Of a stretch of 64,000 nt of DNA, positions 34,502 to 43,502 are shown piece after piece. Made by a program: the position numbers and the translations under genes. The notes beneath the pieces were generated by a model. It was given only the letters and a program-made list of their open reading frames with translations, ran no database searches and was not told where the DNA came from. The stretch's first letter is position 1, and every line of letters starts with the position of its first letter. The stretch covers positions 806,001-870,000 of the forward strand of contig NZ_CP051515.1 of the NCBI RefSeq assembly GCF_012689525.1, given 5' to 3'. Origin of the DNA: Paraburkholderia aromaticivorans. GTDB taxonomy: Bacteria; Pseudomonadota; Gammaproteobacteria; Burkholderiales; Burkholderiaceae.

Positions 34502-35044
34502 CTAGTTGCCTGGATCGAGCACCGGCTTGTCTGGATTCGCAAGCGTTTTGTAGGGCAGTTGTGCGGCGTGCGGATGGCTGATGGTGTCGTCGATCACACG
34601 CTCGACGTCCGCGGTTTTCGCGAGCTCGGCGAGGAAGGTCTGCTTGTCGAAGCCCGGCGCGACGCAGCCTTCCACGTAGATGAAGCGGCGTTGCAGCGTC
34701 AGCCAGAGCGTCGACTGTTCGCGCCAGTGCGTGGAGAAATTGATGTTGGTGAGGCGGCGCTGCACGGCCTCGGCAATTTCCACGTCATACAGATAGGCAT
34801 TCGATAAACGGCAGCGACCTTCCACCCAGCAACTATTGCCGCGTTCGATCCGGTAATGGCTGTCGTCGAGCCATTCTTTCTCAGTTTCGAGCGGCCCTAA
34901 AGGCACCGGACAGTCGCCGATCGCTTTGGAAATCTGAAAGAACGGGTCGTGGCCGCGATTGCCTCGCGCCGGCTCAGCGTGTGCGTGAGTGGCGGCGAAA
35001 CAGATCAGCAGACTCGCTAGCCGCAATGGGATCGAACGTTTCAT
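34502..35044 (-). CDS. Periplasmic BON-domain protein
   Basis: A 180-residue exported protein. A signal peptide (KRSIPLRLASLLICFAATHA, cleaved near AHAEP) precedes a region with two Cys (GNSCWVEGRCRLS) and a BON-like domain: VEIAEAVQRRLTN, LTLQRRFIYVEGCVAPGF and FLAELAKTADVERVIDD. BON domains bind membranes or other proteins at the envelope. Two in-frame ATGs lie six bases apart; I chose the second because GGAG is nine bases upstream of it and only three from the first. It precedes the sulfatase gene on the same strand by 159 bases, possibly as part of the same unit. Confidence 0.8.
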   Translation of the reverse strand: MKRSIPLRLASLLICFAATHAHAEPARGNRGHDPFFQISKAIGDCPVPLGPLETEKEWLDDSHYRIERGNSCWVEGRCRLSNAYLYDVEIAEAVQRRLTNINFSTHWREQSTLWLTLQRRFIYVEGCVAPGFDKQTFLAELAKTADVERVIDDTISHPHAAQLPYKTLANPDKPVLDPGN

Positions 35045-35157
35045 CCTCATCAGCTCCAGGTGTCGGGCGTTGAGTAGAGTAGATGGAACGACGGCAGTGG
35101 TTTGAGCGGATGCAGTGCCGATTATGCGACGATCGCCGATCTGCGTCAGTCAGGTCT

Positions 35158-35805
35158 TCACCGGTTCGTGCGCCGGTTCTCGACCGCGAACTTGATCAGC
35201 TCGGCCTGACCTTCAATATCGAGCTTGCGTTTCAGATTCAGCCGATGCGTTTCCACTGTACGCACGGAGAGATCGTTGCGCTGAGCGATCTGCTTGCTCG
35301 ACAGGCCTTCCGCGAGCGCATCGAGAATGTCGCGCTCGCGCGGCGTGAGCCGTTCGACGGGCGACTGCATCGCCGAAGCCTGAATCAGACGCGCGCCGAG
35401 TCCCGCGCTGAAAAACTGTTTGCCTTCGAGCACCGCGCCGATCGCCTGGATGATTTCGGTGGAGGGCGAGTCTTTCAGCACGTAGCCGCTCGCGCCCGCG
35501 CGCACCGCCTGAGTCACGTACTCGAGATTGTCGTGCATCGACAGCATGAGAACGCGAATCGCCGGGAAGCGCTCGTGAAACATGCCGGCCAGCGCGATGC
35601 CGTTTATTCCGTTCATGCCGACATCCATCAGCACGAGATGGGGATCCGCGTTCGCGGCGAGGGCGAGCGCTTCCTGTGCATTGCCCGCTTCGCCGACCAC
35701 TTCGAGGTTGCGCACCGCTTCGAGCCGCGCACGCAAACCGTCGCGCACGAGCGGGTGATCGTCGACGAGAATCAGACGGGCGATAGCGGATGAGGCGTCG
35801 TTCAT
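35158..35805 (-). CDS. NarL/FixJ-type response regulator (MctR-like)
   Basis: A 215-residue response regulator. The receiver domain (residues 1-125) has the acceptor Asp near position 54 (LVLMDVGMNGINGI), the acidic pair at ILVDDHPLVRDG, and VLKDSPS with the conserved Lys. The LuxR-type HTH (about 145-210) has LTPRERDILDALAEGLSS and RTVETHRLNLKRKL. It starts two bases after the sensor kinase stop, so the two form an operon. The divergent operon encodes an MctP-like symporter, and the same MctSR-MctP arrangement controls monocarboxylate uptake in Rhizobium. Confidence 0.93.
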   Translation of the reverse strand: MNDASSAIARLILVDDHPLVRDGLRARLEAVRNLEVVGEAGNAQEALALAANADPHLVLMDVGMNGINGIALAGMFHERFPAIRVLMLSMHDNLEYVTQAVRAGASGYVLKDSPSTEIIQAIGAVLEGKQFFSAGLGARLIQASAMQSPVERLTPRERDILDALAEGLSSKQIAQRNDLSVRTVETHRLNLKRKLDIEGQAELIKFAVENRRTNR

Positions 35806-35807
35806 GG

Positions 35808-37217
35808 TCAGGTTTCCTGCAAGGCCGGCAATGTCGGCTCGGTCGATCCCAACGGCACGCGTGCGGTGACGAGGGTGTGGCCGGCTTGTGAACTGAGCGA
35901 CAGTGTGCCGCCTAGCGCTTCGAGCCGCTCGCGCATGTTGCGCAGACCCACGCCCGAGCGCCGGCCCACGAACGCATGCGTCACGTCGAAGCCGCGCCCG
36001 TTGTCCGCGACGTTAAGCGTGACGGCGTCGTTCGATACTTCCAGCGCGAGCGCCGCGCTCGACGCCTGCGCGTGGCGCACGATATTCATCAGCGCTTCCT
36101 GGGCAATTCGGAACAGCACGGTGTTGACCGCGTCCGGCAAAACCGCGGCGTGGGTGTGCGCGATCTGCGTGAAGCCGATCTCGATGCCCGACTGCTCGCT
36201 GAGTTCGCGCGAGAGTTGTTCGAGCGCGGCCGCCACGCCGAGATCGTCCAGCATCGACGGGCGCAGCGCGTGGGAAATGCGCCGCACTTCGCGCAAGGTG
36301 TCGCCAAGCCGCGTGAGACTGGTGGTGAGCGCGGCCTCTGCCGCGGGCACGCGCACTTCGCTGCGCTCGAAGCGCGCCAGTGCGGATTCGAGCAGCAGCT
36401 TCACGGAGACCATCATCTGGCTGATGCCGTCGTGCAGTTCACGCGACAGGCGCGCCCGTTCGTTTTCCTGCGATTCGACCACCTGCTGCGCGAGCCGTTT
36501 CAGTTTGGCGTCCGCGCTGCGGTATTCGGTGACGTTGAGCACGAGCGCGCACAGCGCGATCACGGCGAGTCCGGCCACGGCGATCGCGTCGATCCATTTC
36601 ATCGTACGATCGATGTTGGCGGCCGCGCGTTCGTCGATATGCGCAAGCGTGTTATCCACGTCGTCGAGATAGATGCCAGTGCCGATCATCCAGCCCCAGC
36701 GCTCCAGCGGCACCACGTAGCCGAGTTTCGACGCCACTTTGCCCGTCGACGGACGATGCCACAGGTAGCGCACATAGCCGCCGCCACGCGAGGCCGCGGC
36801 GAGCAGTTGCTGAATGGTCAGTGTGCCTTGCGGATCGCGCAGTTCCCACAGATCGCGCCCAACGAGGTCGGGTTCGCGCGGATGCATCAACGATCGGCCG
36901 TGCATGTCGTAGACGAAGAAGTAGCCGTCCTTGCCGAAGTCCATTTTCTGTAGTACATCGAGCGCGCGTGCGCGCAGCGTCGCATCGTCGCGCGCATTGT
37001 CCTGGCCGGCGTCATAGAGCGGCGCGATCGCGGTGGTGGCGAGTTCGACGTAATGCTTGAGCTCGATCTCCTTGCTGGCCATATACGCGGCCTGCGTGGT
37101 CGCGTGTTGCGTCTCGGCGAGCGCCGTGGCTTGCCGTTGCACACCAACTTCGATGCTTGCGATGGCGGCCAGAAAGGGCACGATCGCCAGCAAGACAATC
37201 TTGGCTTTGAGTTTCAT
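35808..37217 (-). CDS. Cache-domain sensor histidine kinase, NarX-type catalytic core (MctS-like)
   Basis: A 469-residue inner-membrane kinase. Membrane helices at about residues 7-24 and 205-225 bracket a periplasmic single Cache domain (DGYFFVYDMHGRSLMHPR and WGWMIGTGIYLDDVDN). A HisKA_3 dimerisation helix follows with the phospho-acceptor His in LSRELHDGISQMMV, and an HATPase with NVADNGRGFDV and GVGLRNMRERLE. Cache kinases of this type sense small organic acids. Its 3' end is two bases from the response regulator. The 5' end faces the DUF3311-mctP operon across a 257-base gap that contains a 26-bp palindrome 19 bases upstream of this start codon. Confidence 0.93.
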   Translation of the reverse strand: MKLKAKIVLLAIVPFLAAIASIEVGVQRQATALAETQHATTQAAYMASKEIELKHYVELATTAIAPLYDAGQDNARDDATLRARALDVLQKMDFGKDGYFFVYDMHGRSLMHPREPDLVGRDLWELRDPQGTLTIQQLLAAASRGGGYVRYLWHRPSTGKVASKLGYVVPLERWGWMIGTGIYLDDVDNTLAHIDERAAANIDRTMKWIDAIAVAGLAVIALCALVLNVTEYRSADAKLKRLAQQVVESQENERARLSRELHDGISQMMVSVKLLLESALARFERSEVRVPAAEAALTTSLTRLGDTLREVRRISHALRPSMLDDLGVAAALEQLSRELSEQSGIEIGFTQIAHTHAAVLPDAVNTVLFRIAQEALMNIVRHAQASSAALALEVSNDAVTLNVADNGRGFDVTHAFVGRRSGVGLRNMRERLEALGGTLSLSSQAGHTLVTARVPLGSTEPTLPALQET

Positions 37218-37235
37218 CGTTGAAAAGACGGCTGA

Positions 37236-37261
37236 CCGGCTACGTAGTACTACGTAGCCGG
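37236..37261. promoter_or_regulatory. 26-bp perfect palindrome in the mctS/mctP divergent region
   Basis: The stretch is fully self-complementary: ccgg, ctacgtag, tactac and mirror. The word tacgtag occurs at 37241-37247, overlapping again at 37251-37257, and once more at 37264-37270. It lies 19 bases upstream of the kinase start and about 214 before the DUF3311 gene. An operator for the adjacent regulator is the natural reading; a leader hairpin for the kinase mRNA is the alternative. Confidence 0.7.
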
Positions 37262-37474
37262 CTTACGTAGTTGCGCGCTTGTGAGGATGCTCACGAAGGC
37301 GAATACTACATCCCCACGGCATAGTGCGCCTTGCAGGCGGCTGCGCCCACCGTCGCGCGCGTGGCGCGGCGTAGTGAGCACCCCGGTTTGCCGACTCATA
37401 CCCGCTAACCGGTTTCCGCGTGCCGGACCACAAGTCGTGGCGCGTGGTGTCAATAATAGACTTAGGAGACGATT

Positions 37475-37672
37475 GTGGAGACATCCCAACCCGCCGGCCG
37501 TTCATGGCTATGGCTGATCCTGCTGCTTCCGTACATCGCATTGCTGTGGCTGCCGTTCTATAACGACACGCGTCCGTCGTTCGCGGGCTTTCCTTTCTTC
37601 TACTGGTATCAGTTCTTGTGGGTGCCGTTGACCTCGCTACTGATTTACGTCGTGTACCGAGGTGTCAAATGA
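37475..37672 (+). CDS. DUF3311 small membrane protein, partner of the symporter
   Basis: A 65-residue protein with two hydrophobic helices, WLWLILLLPYIALLWLP and FFYWYQFLWVPLTSLLIYVV, joined by a short loop with Asn-Asp-Thr-Arg. DUF3311 proteins are nearly always encoded just before a sodium:solute symporter, where they probably act as a small subunit or stability factor. The start is GTG, with TAGGAG seven bases upstream. The stop overlaps the symporter start by four bases (ATGA). Confidence 0.93.
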   Translation: METSQPAGRSWLWLILLLPYIALLWLPFYNDTRPSFAGFPFFYWYQFLWVPLTSLLIYVVYRGVK

Positions 37673-39150
37673 GCGATGTCAATCCTGTGAATCCGGTTGC
37701 GATGACCGTCTTTATCGCGTTCTTCGTTCTCGTCACCGTGATCGGCTTTTTTGCCGCGCGCTGGAAACGGGGCGACCTGACGCAATTGCACGAGTGGGGC
37801 CTGGGCGGCCGCCAGTTCGGTACGGTCATTTCATGGTTCCTCGTGGGCGGCGACTTCTATACCGCCTATACGGTGATCGCGGTGCCCGCGCTGGTCTATT
37901 CGGTCGGTGCATATGGCTTCTTTGCATTGCCGTACACGATCATTGTCTATCCGTTCGTGTTCGCGGTGATGCCGAAACTGTGGAACATCGCGAAAGCGAA
38001 AAACCACATCACGGCAGCGGACTACGTGCAGGGCGAATACGGCGGCAAGTGGTTCCCGGCTGCCGTCGCGATCACCGGCATTGTCGCGACCATGCCGTAT
38101 ATCGCGCTGCAACTGGTGGGCATGCAAGTCGTGATCAAGGGGCTCGGCGTGACGGGCGAAATGCCGCTGATCGTCGCCTTCGTGATCCTCGCGCTGTACA
38201 CGTATGCCAGCGGCCTGCGCGCGCCGGCGATGATCGCGTTCGTCAAGGACATCATGATCTACATCGTCGTGATCGCGGCGGTGTGGCTGATTCCGGCCAA
38301 GCTCGGCGGCTACGCGCATGTGTTCGACGCGGCCGATACGTATTTCAAGGCGAAGGGCGGCGCGACCGGCATCATTCTGAAGCCGACGCAATTCACCGCT
38401 TATGCGTCGCTGGCCTTGGGCTCGGCGCTGGCGGCGTTCATGTATCCGCATACGATGACGGCGGTGCTGTCGTCCTCGTCGGCGAATACGGTGCGCAAGA
38501 ATGCGATCTTCCTGCCGGCGTACACGCTGCTGCTGGGTCTGATCGCGTTGCTCGGCTATATGGCGATCGCGGCCGGCGTGCATGTGAAGTCGGCCTCGGA
38601 CATGGTGCCGGCGCTGTTCAACACGCTGTTCCCGTCGTGGTTCGTCGGCTTCGCGGCGGCGGCGATTGCGATCAGCGCGCTGGTGCCCGCGGCGATCATG
38701 TCGATCGGCGCGGCCAATCTGTTCACGCGCAATCTGTGGCGTCCGCTCGTTTCGCCGAATATCTCGCCTGAAGCCGAGGCTTCCACTGCGAAGATGGCCT
38801 CGCTCGTCGTGAAGTTCGGCGCGCTGCTGTTTATCGTGTTCCTGCCGACGCAGTACGCGATCGACCTGCAATTGTTGGGCGGCGTGTGGATTCTGCAGAT
38901 TTTCCCGGCGATCGTGTTCTCGTTGTACACCCGTCGTTTGAACACGTCGGGCCTGTTCCTCGGCTGGCTGGTCGGGATCGTGCTCGGAACTGGGCTGGCG
39001 ATTTCCCAGGGCCTCAAGCCGGTGTTCGCCCTGCATCTCGGCGATGCGGTCTATCCGGTGTATATCGGGCTCATCGCGCTGGCGGCCAATATCATCGTGA
39101 GTTTCGTCGTGTCGGTTCTGTCGCCGCGCAGGGTGGCGGCTGCCGCTTGA
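37669..39150 (+). CDS. Sodium:solute symporter, MctP-like monocarboxylate transporter
   Basis: A 493-residue inner-membrane transporter of the SSS family with about 13 hydrophobic segments. Landmarks are EWGLGGRQFGTVISWFLVGG near residue 45, with the classical first-helix region, and later KDIMIYIVVIAAVWLIP. The size and the paired DUF3311 gene match MctP, which takes up lactate, pyruvate, propionate and some amino acids in Rhizobium. The ATG overlaps the DUF3311 stop. The divergent two-component system is the expected regulator. A strong terminator follows 20 bases after the stop. Exact substrates here cannot be read from sequence. Confidence 0.94.
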   Translation: MSDVNPVNPVAMTVFIAFFVLVTVIGFFAARWKRGDLTQLHEWGLGGRQFGTVISWFLVGGDFYTAYTVIAVPALVYSVGAYGFFALPYTIIVYPFVFAVMPKLWNIAKAKNHITAADYVQGEYGGKWFPAAVAITGIVATMPYIALQLVGMQVVIKGLGVTGEMPLIVAFVILALYTYASGLRAPAMIAFVKDIMIYIVVIAAVWLIPAKLGGYAHVFDAADTYFKAKGGATGIILKPTQFTAYASLALGSALAAFMYPHTMTAVLSSSSANTVRKNAIFLPAYTLLLGLIALLGYMAIAAGVHVKSASDMVPALFNTLFPSWFVGFAAAAIAISALVPAAIMSIGAANLFTRNLWRPLVSPNISPEAEASTAKMASLVVKFGALLFIVFLPTQYAIDLQLLGGVWILQIFPAIVFSLYTRRLNTSGLFLGWLVGIVLGTGLAISQGLKPVFALHLGDAVYPVYIGLIALAANIIVSFVVSVLSPRRVAAAA

Positions 39151-39170
39151 TGAATTGATGTCGATGTGAA

Positions 39171-39206
39171 AAACGCCGCGGAGCTTTTTGTCCGCGGCGT
39201 TTTTTA
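39171..39206. terminator. Bidirectional rho-independent terminator after the symporter gene
   Basis: Stem aaacgccgcgga (39171-39182) with tccgcggcgttt (39191-39202), eight-base loop, and T-run to 39206. A shorter A run on the other side allows it to serve the convergent oxidoreductase too. Confidence 0.92.
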
Positions 39207-39221
39207 TTGTGGCCCGAAGCG

Positions 39222-40466
39222 CTAACCGTGCCGTTCGAACCGCTCCACGCTAAACGGCCGCGGGTCCACGAGCGTCGCTTCTCCCGTCATCATTTCAGCG
39301 ATCAGCCGTCCGGTTATCGGACCCAGCGTCAGCCCGTGATGCGCGTGGCCGAACGCGAACCACAAACCCGTGCACCTTTTCGCGGCCCCGATGATCGGCA
39401 TCATGTCCGGTGTACAAGGACGTCGGCCCATCCAGGGTTCGTCGTCGAGACGCTTGCCCAAGGGAAACAGCGTGCGGGCGACCGGCTCGACCGCCGCGAG
39501 TTGCGTCGGCGTTTTGGGTGCGTCGAGATCCGCGATTTCCGCGCCCGTCGTCAAGCGGATGCCGCGCGCCATCGGCGCCAGCAGGTAGCCGCCCTCTGCG
39601 TCGAGCACCGGATGATTCAGACGCGCGGTCCCTAGCGGCGCGTAGTGCATGTGATATCCGCGTTTGACGGCGAGCGGCAAGCGGTAACCCAATCGCGCAC
39701 TCGCGCGATCCGACCACGGCCCCAACGCCACGACCGCGGATGAAGCCGAGATCGTTCCGGCTTCCGTGTCGACTTGCCAGCCATCGCGCAGCGTGTCCGC
39801 ATCGCCGATAAAGAACCGTCCGCCGAGCGCTTCGAAATAGCTGGCGTAAGCGGTGACGAGCGCGTTCGGGTCGCTCACGGAATCGGATGCCGGATAGCGC
39901 AGACCGCCCAGCAGGGTCTTGTCGAGATCGGGCTCCATCTGCTGCAGGCGGGCGGCGTCGAGCGCTTCGAACTCGACTTCGTATTCGCGATGCCACCGTT
40001 CGGCGAGCCGGGTTTCCGCGTCGCGAGCCGCTCCGGTGCGAAACACTTTCATCCAGCCGATTGGGCGTAAAAGCGCGCTTGCGCCGGCGTCGGCGGCGAG
40101 CGCGCGGTGCTCGCTCACGCAATGCTCGATCAGCGTCGCGTACGACTTCGCAATGGCGGCGTGCCGCGCCGGATGAGAGTTGCGCCAGTACTGCCACAGG
40201 AACGGCGCTGTCTTGAGGATCGCGTCGGCATGATAGCGAACGTCGGGCGACTGGTTGCGCGCATAGCGGAGCAACGTGCCGAGTCCACGAGGAAACGCGT
40301 AGGGATAAACGCCTTCGCGCTGGATCAGCCCGGCGTTGCCGAACGAGGTCTCGTTGCCGGGCAGCTTGAGATCGACCAGCGCGACCTGGCGGCCGCGTTT
40401 CTGCAAATGCACGGCAACGCACACGCCGACAATGCCCGCCCCGAGCACAACGGTATCGAATTTCAT
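39222..40466 (-). CDS. FAD-dependent D-amino acid dehydrogenase-like oxidoreductase
   Basis: A 414-residue flavoprotein of the DAO/DadA family. The N-terminal dinucleotide fold is VVLGAGIVGVCVAVHLQKRG, followed by GNETSFGNAGLIQREGVYPY, the motif that holds FAD in DadA. The C-terminal part has GRRPCTPDMMPIIGAAKR and FAFGHAHHGLTLGPITGRLI, typical of the family. Such enzymes deaminate D-amino acids to 2-oxo acids and pass electrons to quinone. The ATG giving MKFDTVVLG is selected; the open frame continues 76 codons upstream into the LysR gene without similarity. Only 5 bases separate it from the LysR stop, so the two are probably co-transcribed. Confidence 0.93.
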   Translation of the reverse strand: MKFDTVVLGAGIVGVCVAVHLQKRGRQVALVDLKLPGNETSFGNAGLIQREGVYPYAFPRGLGTLLRYARNQSPDVRYHADAILKTAPFLWQYWRNSHPARHAAIAKSYATLIEHCVSEHRALAADAGASALLRPIGWMKVFRTGAARDAETRLAERWHREYEVEFEALDAARLQQMEPDLDKTLLGGLRYPASDSVSDPNALVTAYASYFEALGGRFFIGDADTLRDGWQVDTEAGTISASSAVVALGPWSDRASARLGYRLPLAVKRGYHMHYAPLGTARLNHPVLDAEGGYLLAPMARGIRLTTGAEIADLDAPKTPTQLAAVEPVARTLFPLGKRLDDEPWMGRRPCTPDMMPIIGAAKRCTGLWFAFGHAHHGLTLGPITGRLIAEMMTGEATLVDPRPFSVERFERHG

Positions 40467-40471
40467 TCTTC

Positions 40472-41383
40472 TTATAGGCCTCGCTTGAAGTCGCTTTGTT
40501 CGAAGAGTTCCGCGATCCAGTCGACAAACGTTCGGGTCGCGCCGCTTGCGTTTCGGCCGTGCGGATAGACAATTGAAACAGGCACAGCCGACGATCGCAC
40601 AGTGGCGAGCACTTCTTTCAGACGTCCTGATTTCAGATACGGGAGCGCGACGAATTCCGAGAGCTGAATCAGTCCCAATCCTTCGAGGCCGCATTGCAGA
40701 TAGGCCTCTGTTTCATTCACCGCAAAGCGGCTTGGCATGGTCATCGTGAGATCTTCGCCTTGTACGTGGAAGCGCCAGTCGAGCGGCCTGCCGGTCGCGT
40801 TCGAAATGTAATTGATCGCACGGTGCTCGTTGAGCGCGCTCACGCTCTCGGGTTCGCCATATTCTTTCAAATATCGCGGCGATGCGCACGTGATCCAGCT
40901 CAGTTCTCCGAGCCGTCGCGCGATCAAGCTCGAATCCGCCAGTTCGCCGGTGCGGATTACGCAATCGATGCCGTCGTAAATCAGGTCCGCGGGCCGGTCG
41001 CTCAGACCGAGCACGAGTTCGATGCCGGGAAAGCGCTGCTCGAATTCGCGGAGCCGTGGCAACACCATCGCGCGCCCGATGACTCCCGGCATGTCCGCGC
41101 GGACACGTCCACGCGGGGTCGCTGCATCGGCGGATAACTCGCTTTCCACGCGCGCGATCTCCGCGAGAATCGCCCGGCAGGACGCGTAGTACCGCTCGCC
41201 CGCATCGGTCAGGCTGAGCGTGCGGGTGCTGCGCCGGAGCAGGGCGGCGCCCAGCTCATGCTCAAGATTCTTGATCATCGTAGTGACCGACGAACGCGGC
41301 AGCGAAAGCGTCTCCGCAGCCTTGCTGAAGCTCTGAGCCTCGACGATGCGCACGAAGGTCGTCATCGCTTGAAGTTTGTCCAT
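40472..41383 (-). CDS. LysR-family transcriptional regulator
   Basis: A 303-residue LysR regulator of the AaeR/DsdC-like CrgA group. The winged HTH covers residues 3-60 (SFSKAAETLSLPRSSVTTMI, then LLRRSTRTLSLTDAGERYY). The effector-binding domain follows with ELVLGLSDRPADLIYDGIDC. The start is the ATG giving MDKLQAMTTFV, the standard beginning; the open frame runs 21 codons further. It is immediately before the D-amino acid dehydrogenase-like gene on the same strand and divergent from the NmrA-family gene, so it may control either. The effector is unknown. Confidence 0.93.
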   Translation of the reverse strand: MDKLQAMTTFVRIVEAQSFSKAAETLSLPRSSVTTMIKNLEHELGAALLRRSTRTLSLTDAGERYYASCRAILAEIARVESELSADAATPRGRVRADMPGVIGRAMVLPRLREFEQRFPGIELVLGLSDRPADLIYDGIDCVIRTGELADSSLIARRLGELSWITCASPRYLKEYGEPESVSALNEHRAINYISNATGRPLDWRFHVQGEDLTMTMPSRFAVNETEAYLQCGLEGLGLIQLSEFVALPYLKSGRLKEVLATVRSSAVPVSIVYPHGRNASGATRTFVDWIAELFEQSDFKRGL

Positions 41384-41661
41384 GAGCGGGGCACCTGTCC
41401 AGGTTCGCGCGGCGCCGTCCACAGGCGCGTTGAAGCGGGCGTTCATCTTACATGGAGTTGTTCGCTTTATCCGACTTGAGCTGGCTGGTTCGACGCGGGC
41501 GCTTTCTCAATTCCGCGAGGGCGAACAATGCAGGCGACTCGCGCAACTAGACTCCAGATCGTCCGGTTGACGTCTGCCCAATGCCACTACGCAGCAGCGT
41601 GTTACCGGTGACACCGGATCGCAAAAGCGAATCTATTTCCGAACTTCGAAGAGGTCACACC

Positions 41662-42606
41662 ATGTCGCACACTCAATCCATTCTCGTCCTCGGCGCCGGT
41701 GAACTCGGCATGGCGGTATTGCGCAGTCTTGCGCGGCGGGCCGCCTCGTCGCCGGGCGTCTCGGTTGCCGTTCTGCTGCGCCAGTCGACCTTGCAATCGA
41801 GCGATGCCGCCAAACAGAAGGACGTCACCGAACTGCGTTCGCTCGCCATCGAGCTCGTGCCGGGCGATCTGGCCGCGCAGTCCGAAGCCTCGCTCGCCGC
41901 GCTGTTCCGGCGCTTCGACACGGTCATCTCCTGCACGGGGTTCGTCGGCGGAAAAGGCGTGCAGATGAAGATCGCTCGTGCCGTGCTCGAGGCCGGCGTC
42001 GAGCGTTATTTCCCGTGGCAGTTCGGTGTGGACTACGACGTTATCGGCCGCGGCAGCGCGCAGGATCTGTTCGACGAACAGCTCGACGTGCGCGACCTGT
42101 TGCGTGCGCAAGATCGAACCGAATGGGTGATCGTGTCGACCGGCATGTTCACGAGCTTTCTGTTCGAGCCGTCCTTCGGCGTGGTGGATCTGGGGCAGAA
42201 CACGGTTCACGCGCTCGGCAGTTGGGACAACGCGGTGACTGTCACGACGGCCGAGGACATCGGCAAGCTCACCGTGGAGATCGTGTTCGCCGAACCGCGT
42301 ATCGTGGACGAGGTCGTGTTCGTCGCCGGCGACACGGTGACTTACCGGCAACTGGCGGATGCGGTCGATGCGGTGCTCGGGCACAAGGCTCGCCGCGTGG
42401 AATGGAGCGTGCCGCAATTACAAAGCGAACTGGCTGAGGAGCCCGACAGCGCGGTCAGGAAGTACCGCGTGGTGTTCGCGGAAGGCGCGGGCGTGTCGTG
42501 GGACATGGGGCGCACGTTCAACGCGCGGCGCGGCATGGCGGTTTGCAGCATGGAGCAATGGATGCGCGAGAACCTTCTGGCGAGCGAGGGCGTGTCGCTT
42601 TTGTAA
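41662..42606 (+). CDS. NmrA/isoflavone-reductase-family oxidoreductase
   Basis: A 314-residue NAD(P)-binding protein of the atypical SDR group. The nucleotide motif is ILVLGAGELGMAVLRSLARR. The middle contains TVISCTGFVGGKGVQMKIARA and ERYFPWQFGVDYDVIGRG, typical of the aromatic alcohol reductase branch related to isoflavone and phenylcoumaran reductases. It lacks the classical Tyr-x-x-x-Lys motif, as expected. The substrate is unknown. A GAAGAGG site lies about eight bases before the ATG. The upstream LysR gene is divergent across 278 bases and is the likely regulator. Confidence 0.9.
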   Translation: MSHTQSILVLGAGELGMAVLRSLARRAASSPGVSVAVLLRQSTLQSSDAAKQKDVTELRSLAIELVPGDLAAQSEASLAALFRRFDTVISCTGFVGGKGVQMKIARAVLEAGVERYFPWQFGVDYDVIGRGSAQDLFDEQLDVRDLLRAQDRTEWVIVSTGMFTSFLFEPSFGVVDLGQNTVHALGSWDNAVTVTTAEDIGKLTVEIVFAEPRIVDEVVFVAGDTVTYRQLADAVDAVLGHKARRVEWSVPQLQSELAEEPDSAVRKYRVVFAEGAGVSWDMGRTFNARRGMAVCSMEQWMRENLLASEGVSLL

Positions 42607-42712
42607 GCGAACCGCTCAAGTAAAATGCGCCTCGCGCACGGCCCATGGATCGACTTGCAGCCGCCCAGGCGCCGACAGCGTGTAAACTGGCGACTTTTTT
42701 GCCTCCGGTGGT

Positions 42713-43492
42713 ATGTTGCAAGCCCCTCAGCGCACCGCCCTCAGCGGCCCGGCGCTCATACGCCTACTGGCACGCCTCGCGGATGTCGATGTTCCCGAAT
42801 CCAGGCAATCGCTCTCGGACCGGCTCAGCCAATGGCTCGGCTGGACTGACGCCATTGCGCTGTCCTCGGTACTGAACGGCAATCCGCCTGCCGTTGCCGC
42901 CGGCGCACGCGTCTTCGGCAGCGCCGAAGAATCGGAGTACGTCCGCGCGCGCAGTTCGCTGGCGAAGACCATCACGGGCGATAGCGTGTTCGCCGCCGAC
43001 AGGCGGCGCGGGCCCGCACGCGCGTCCGTACACGCGTCGTCGCAGAGTGCGCCCGCGGAGCCGGCGGCCGATTATGCGGTTTTCCGTCAACGCTATCTCT
43101 CCATCCAGCAGTCGATGGAAATGGCGATCGGCAATCTGCGCGGCCGCCTGCGTGGCATGCTGGCCACCAGAACGCCCGCGATGGCGCGGCTCGCCGTGGT
43201 GGACGCGGTGATGGAGCGCGCGCTGGGCGAGCGCGAGCGCAATCTGCTGGCTGCCATACCCGCGCTGCTGGCCGGGCACTTCGAGCGCTTGCGCGCGGCC
43301 GAGCAGGCGGCGCTGGCCGCCGCCGAAGCGTCGGATGAAGCCGCAAGCAGCGCCGCAAGCAACGCAGCGGCGCTCACACCCGGCGCATGGCTGAACGTGT
43401 TCCGCAAGGACATGCAAAGCGTGTTGCTTGCCGAACTGGATATTCGTTTACAACCGGTCGAAGGGTTGCTCGCCGCCCTTCGCGCCAGCTAA
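42713..43492 (+). CDS. DUF3348 protein, first gene of the ZorAB-like motor operon
   Basis: A 259-residue predicted soluble, largely helical protein of DUF3348. The first 60 residues (LSGPALIRLLARLADVDVPE, then SLSDRLSQWLGWTDAI) look like a compact domain, followed by an Ala/Arg-rich linker and a helical region near 120-220 (QRYLSIQQSMEMAIGNLRG). The last 35 residues (AWLNVFRKDMQSVLLAELDI) are the best-kept part. No membrane segment or catalytic motif is visible. It ends 10 bases before the DUF802 gene on the same strand. DUF3348, DUF802, OmpA and DUF2894 genes recur together in Burkholderiaceae and relatives, so it is likely a cytoplasmic component of that complex. Function unknown. Confidence 0.93.
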   Translation: MLQAPQRTALSGPALIRLLARLADVDVPESRQSLSDRLSQWLGWTDAIALSSVLNGNPPAVAAGARVFGSAEESEYVRARSSLAKTITGDSVFAADRRRGPARASVHASSQSAPAEPAADYAVFRQRYLSIQQSMEMAIGNLRGRLRGMLATRTPAMARLAVVDAVMERALGERERNLLAAIPALLAGHFERLRAAEQAALAAAEASDEAASSAASNAAALTPGAWLNVFRKDMQSVLLAELDIRLQPVEGLLAALRAS

Positions 43493-43502
43493 CTGGGACA
43501 CT

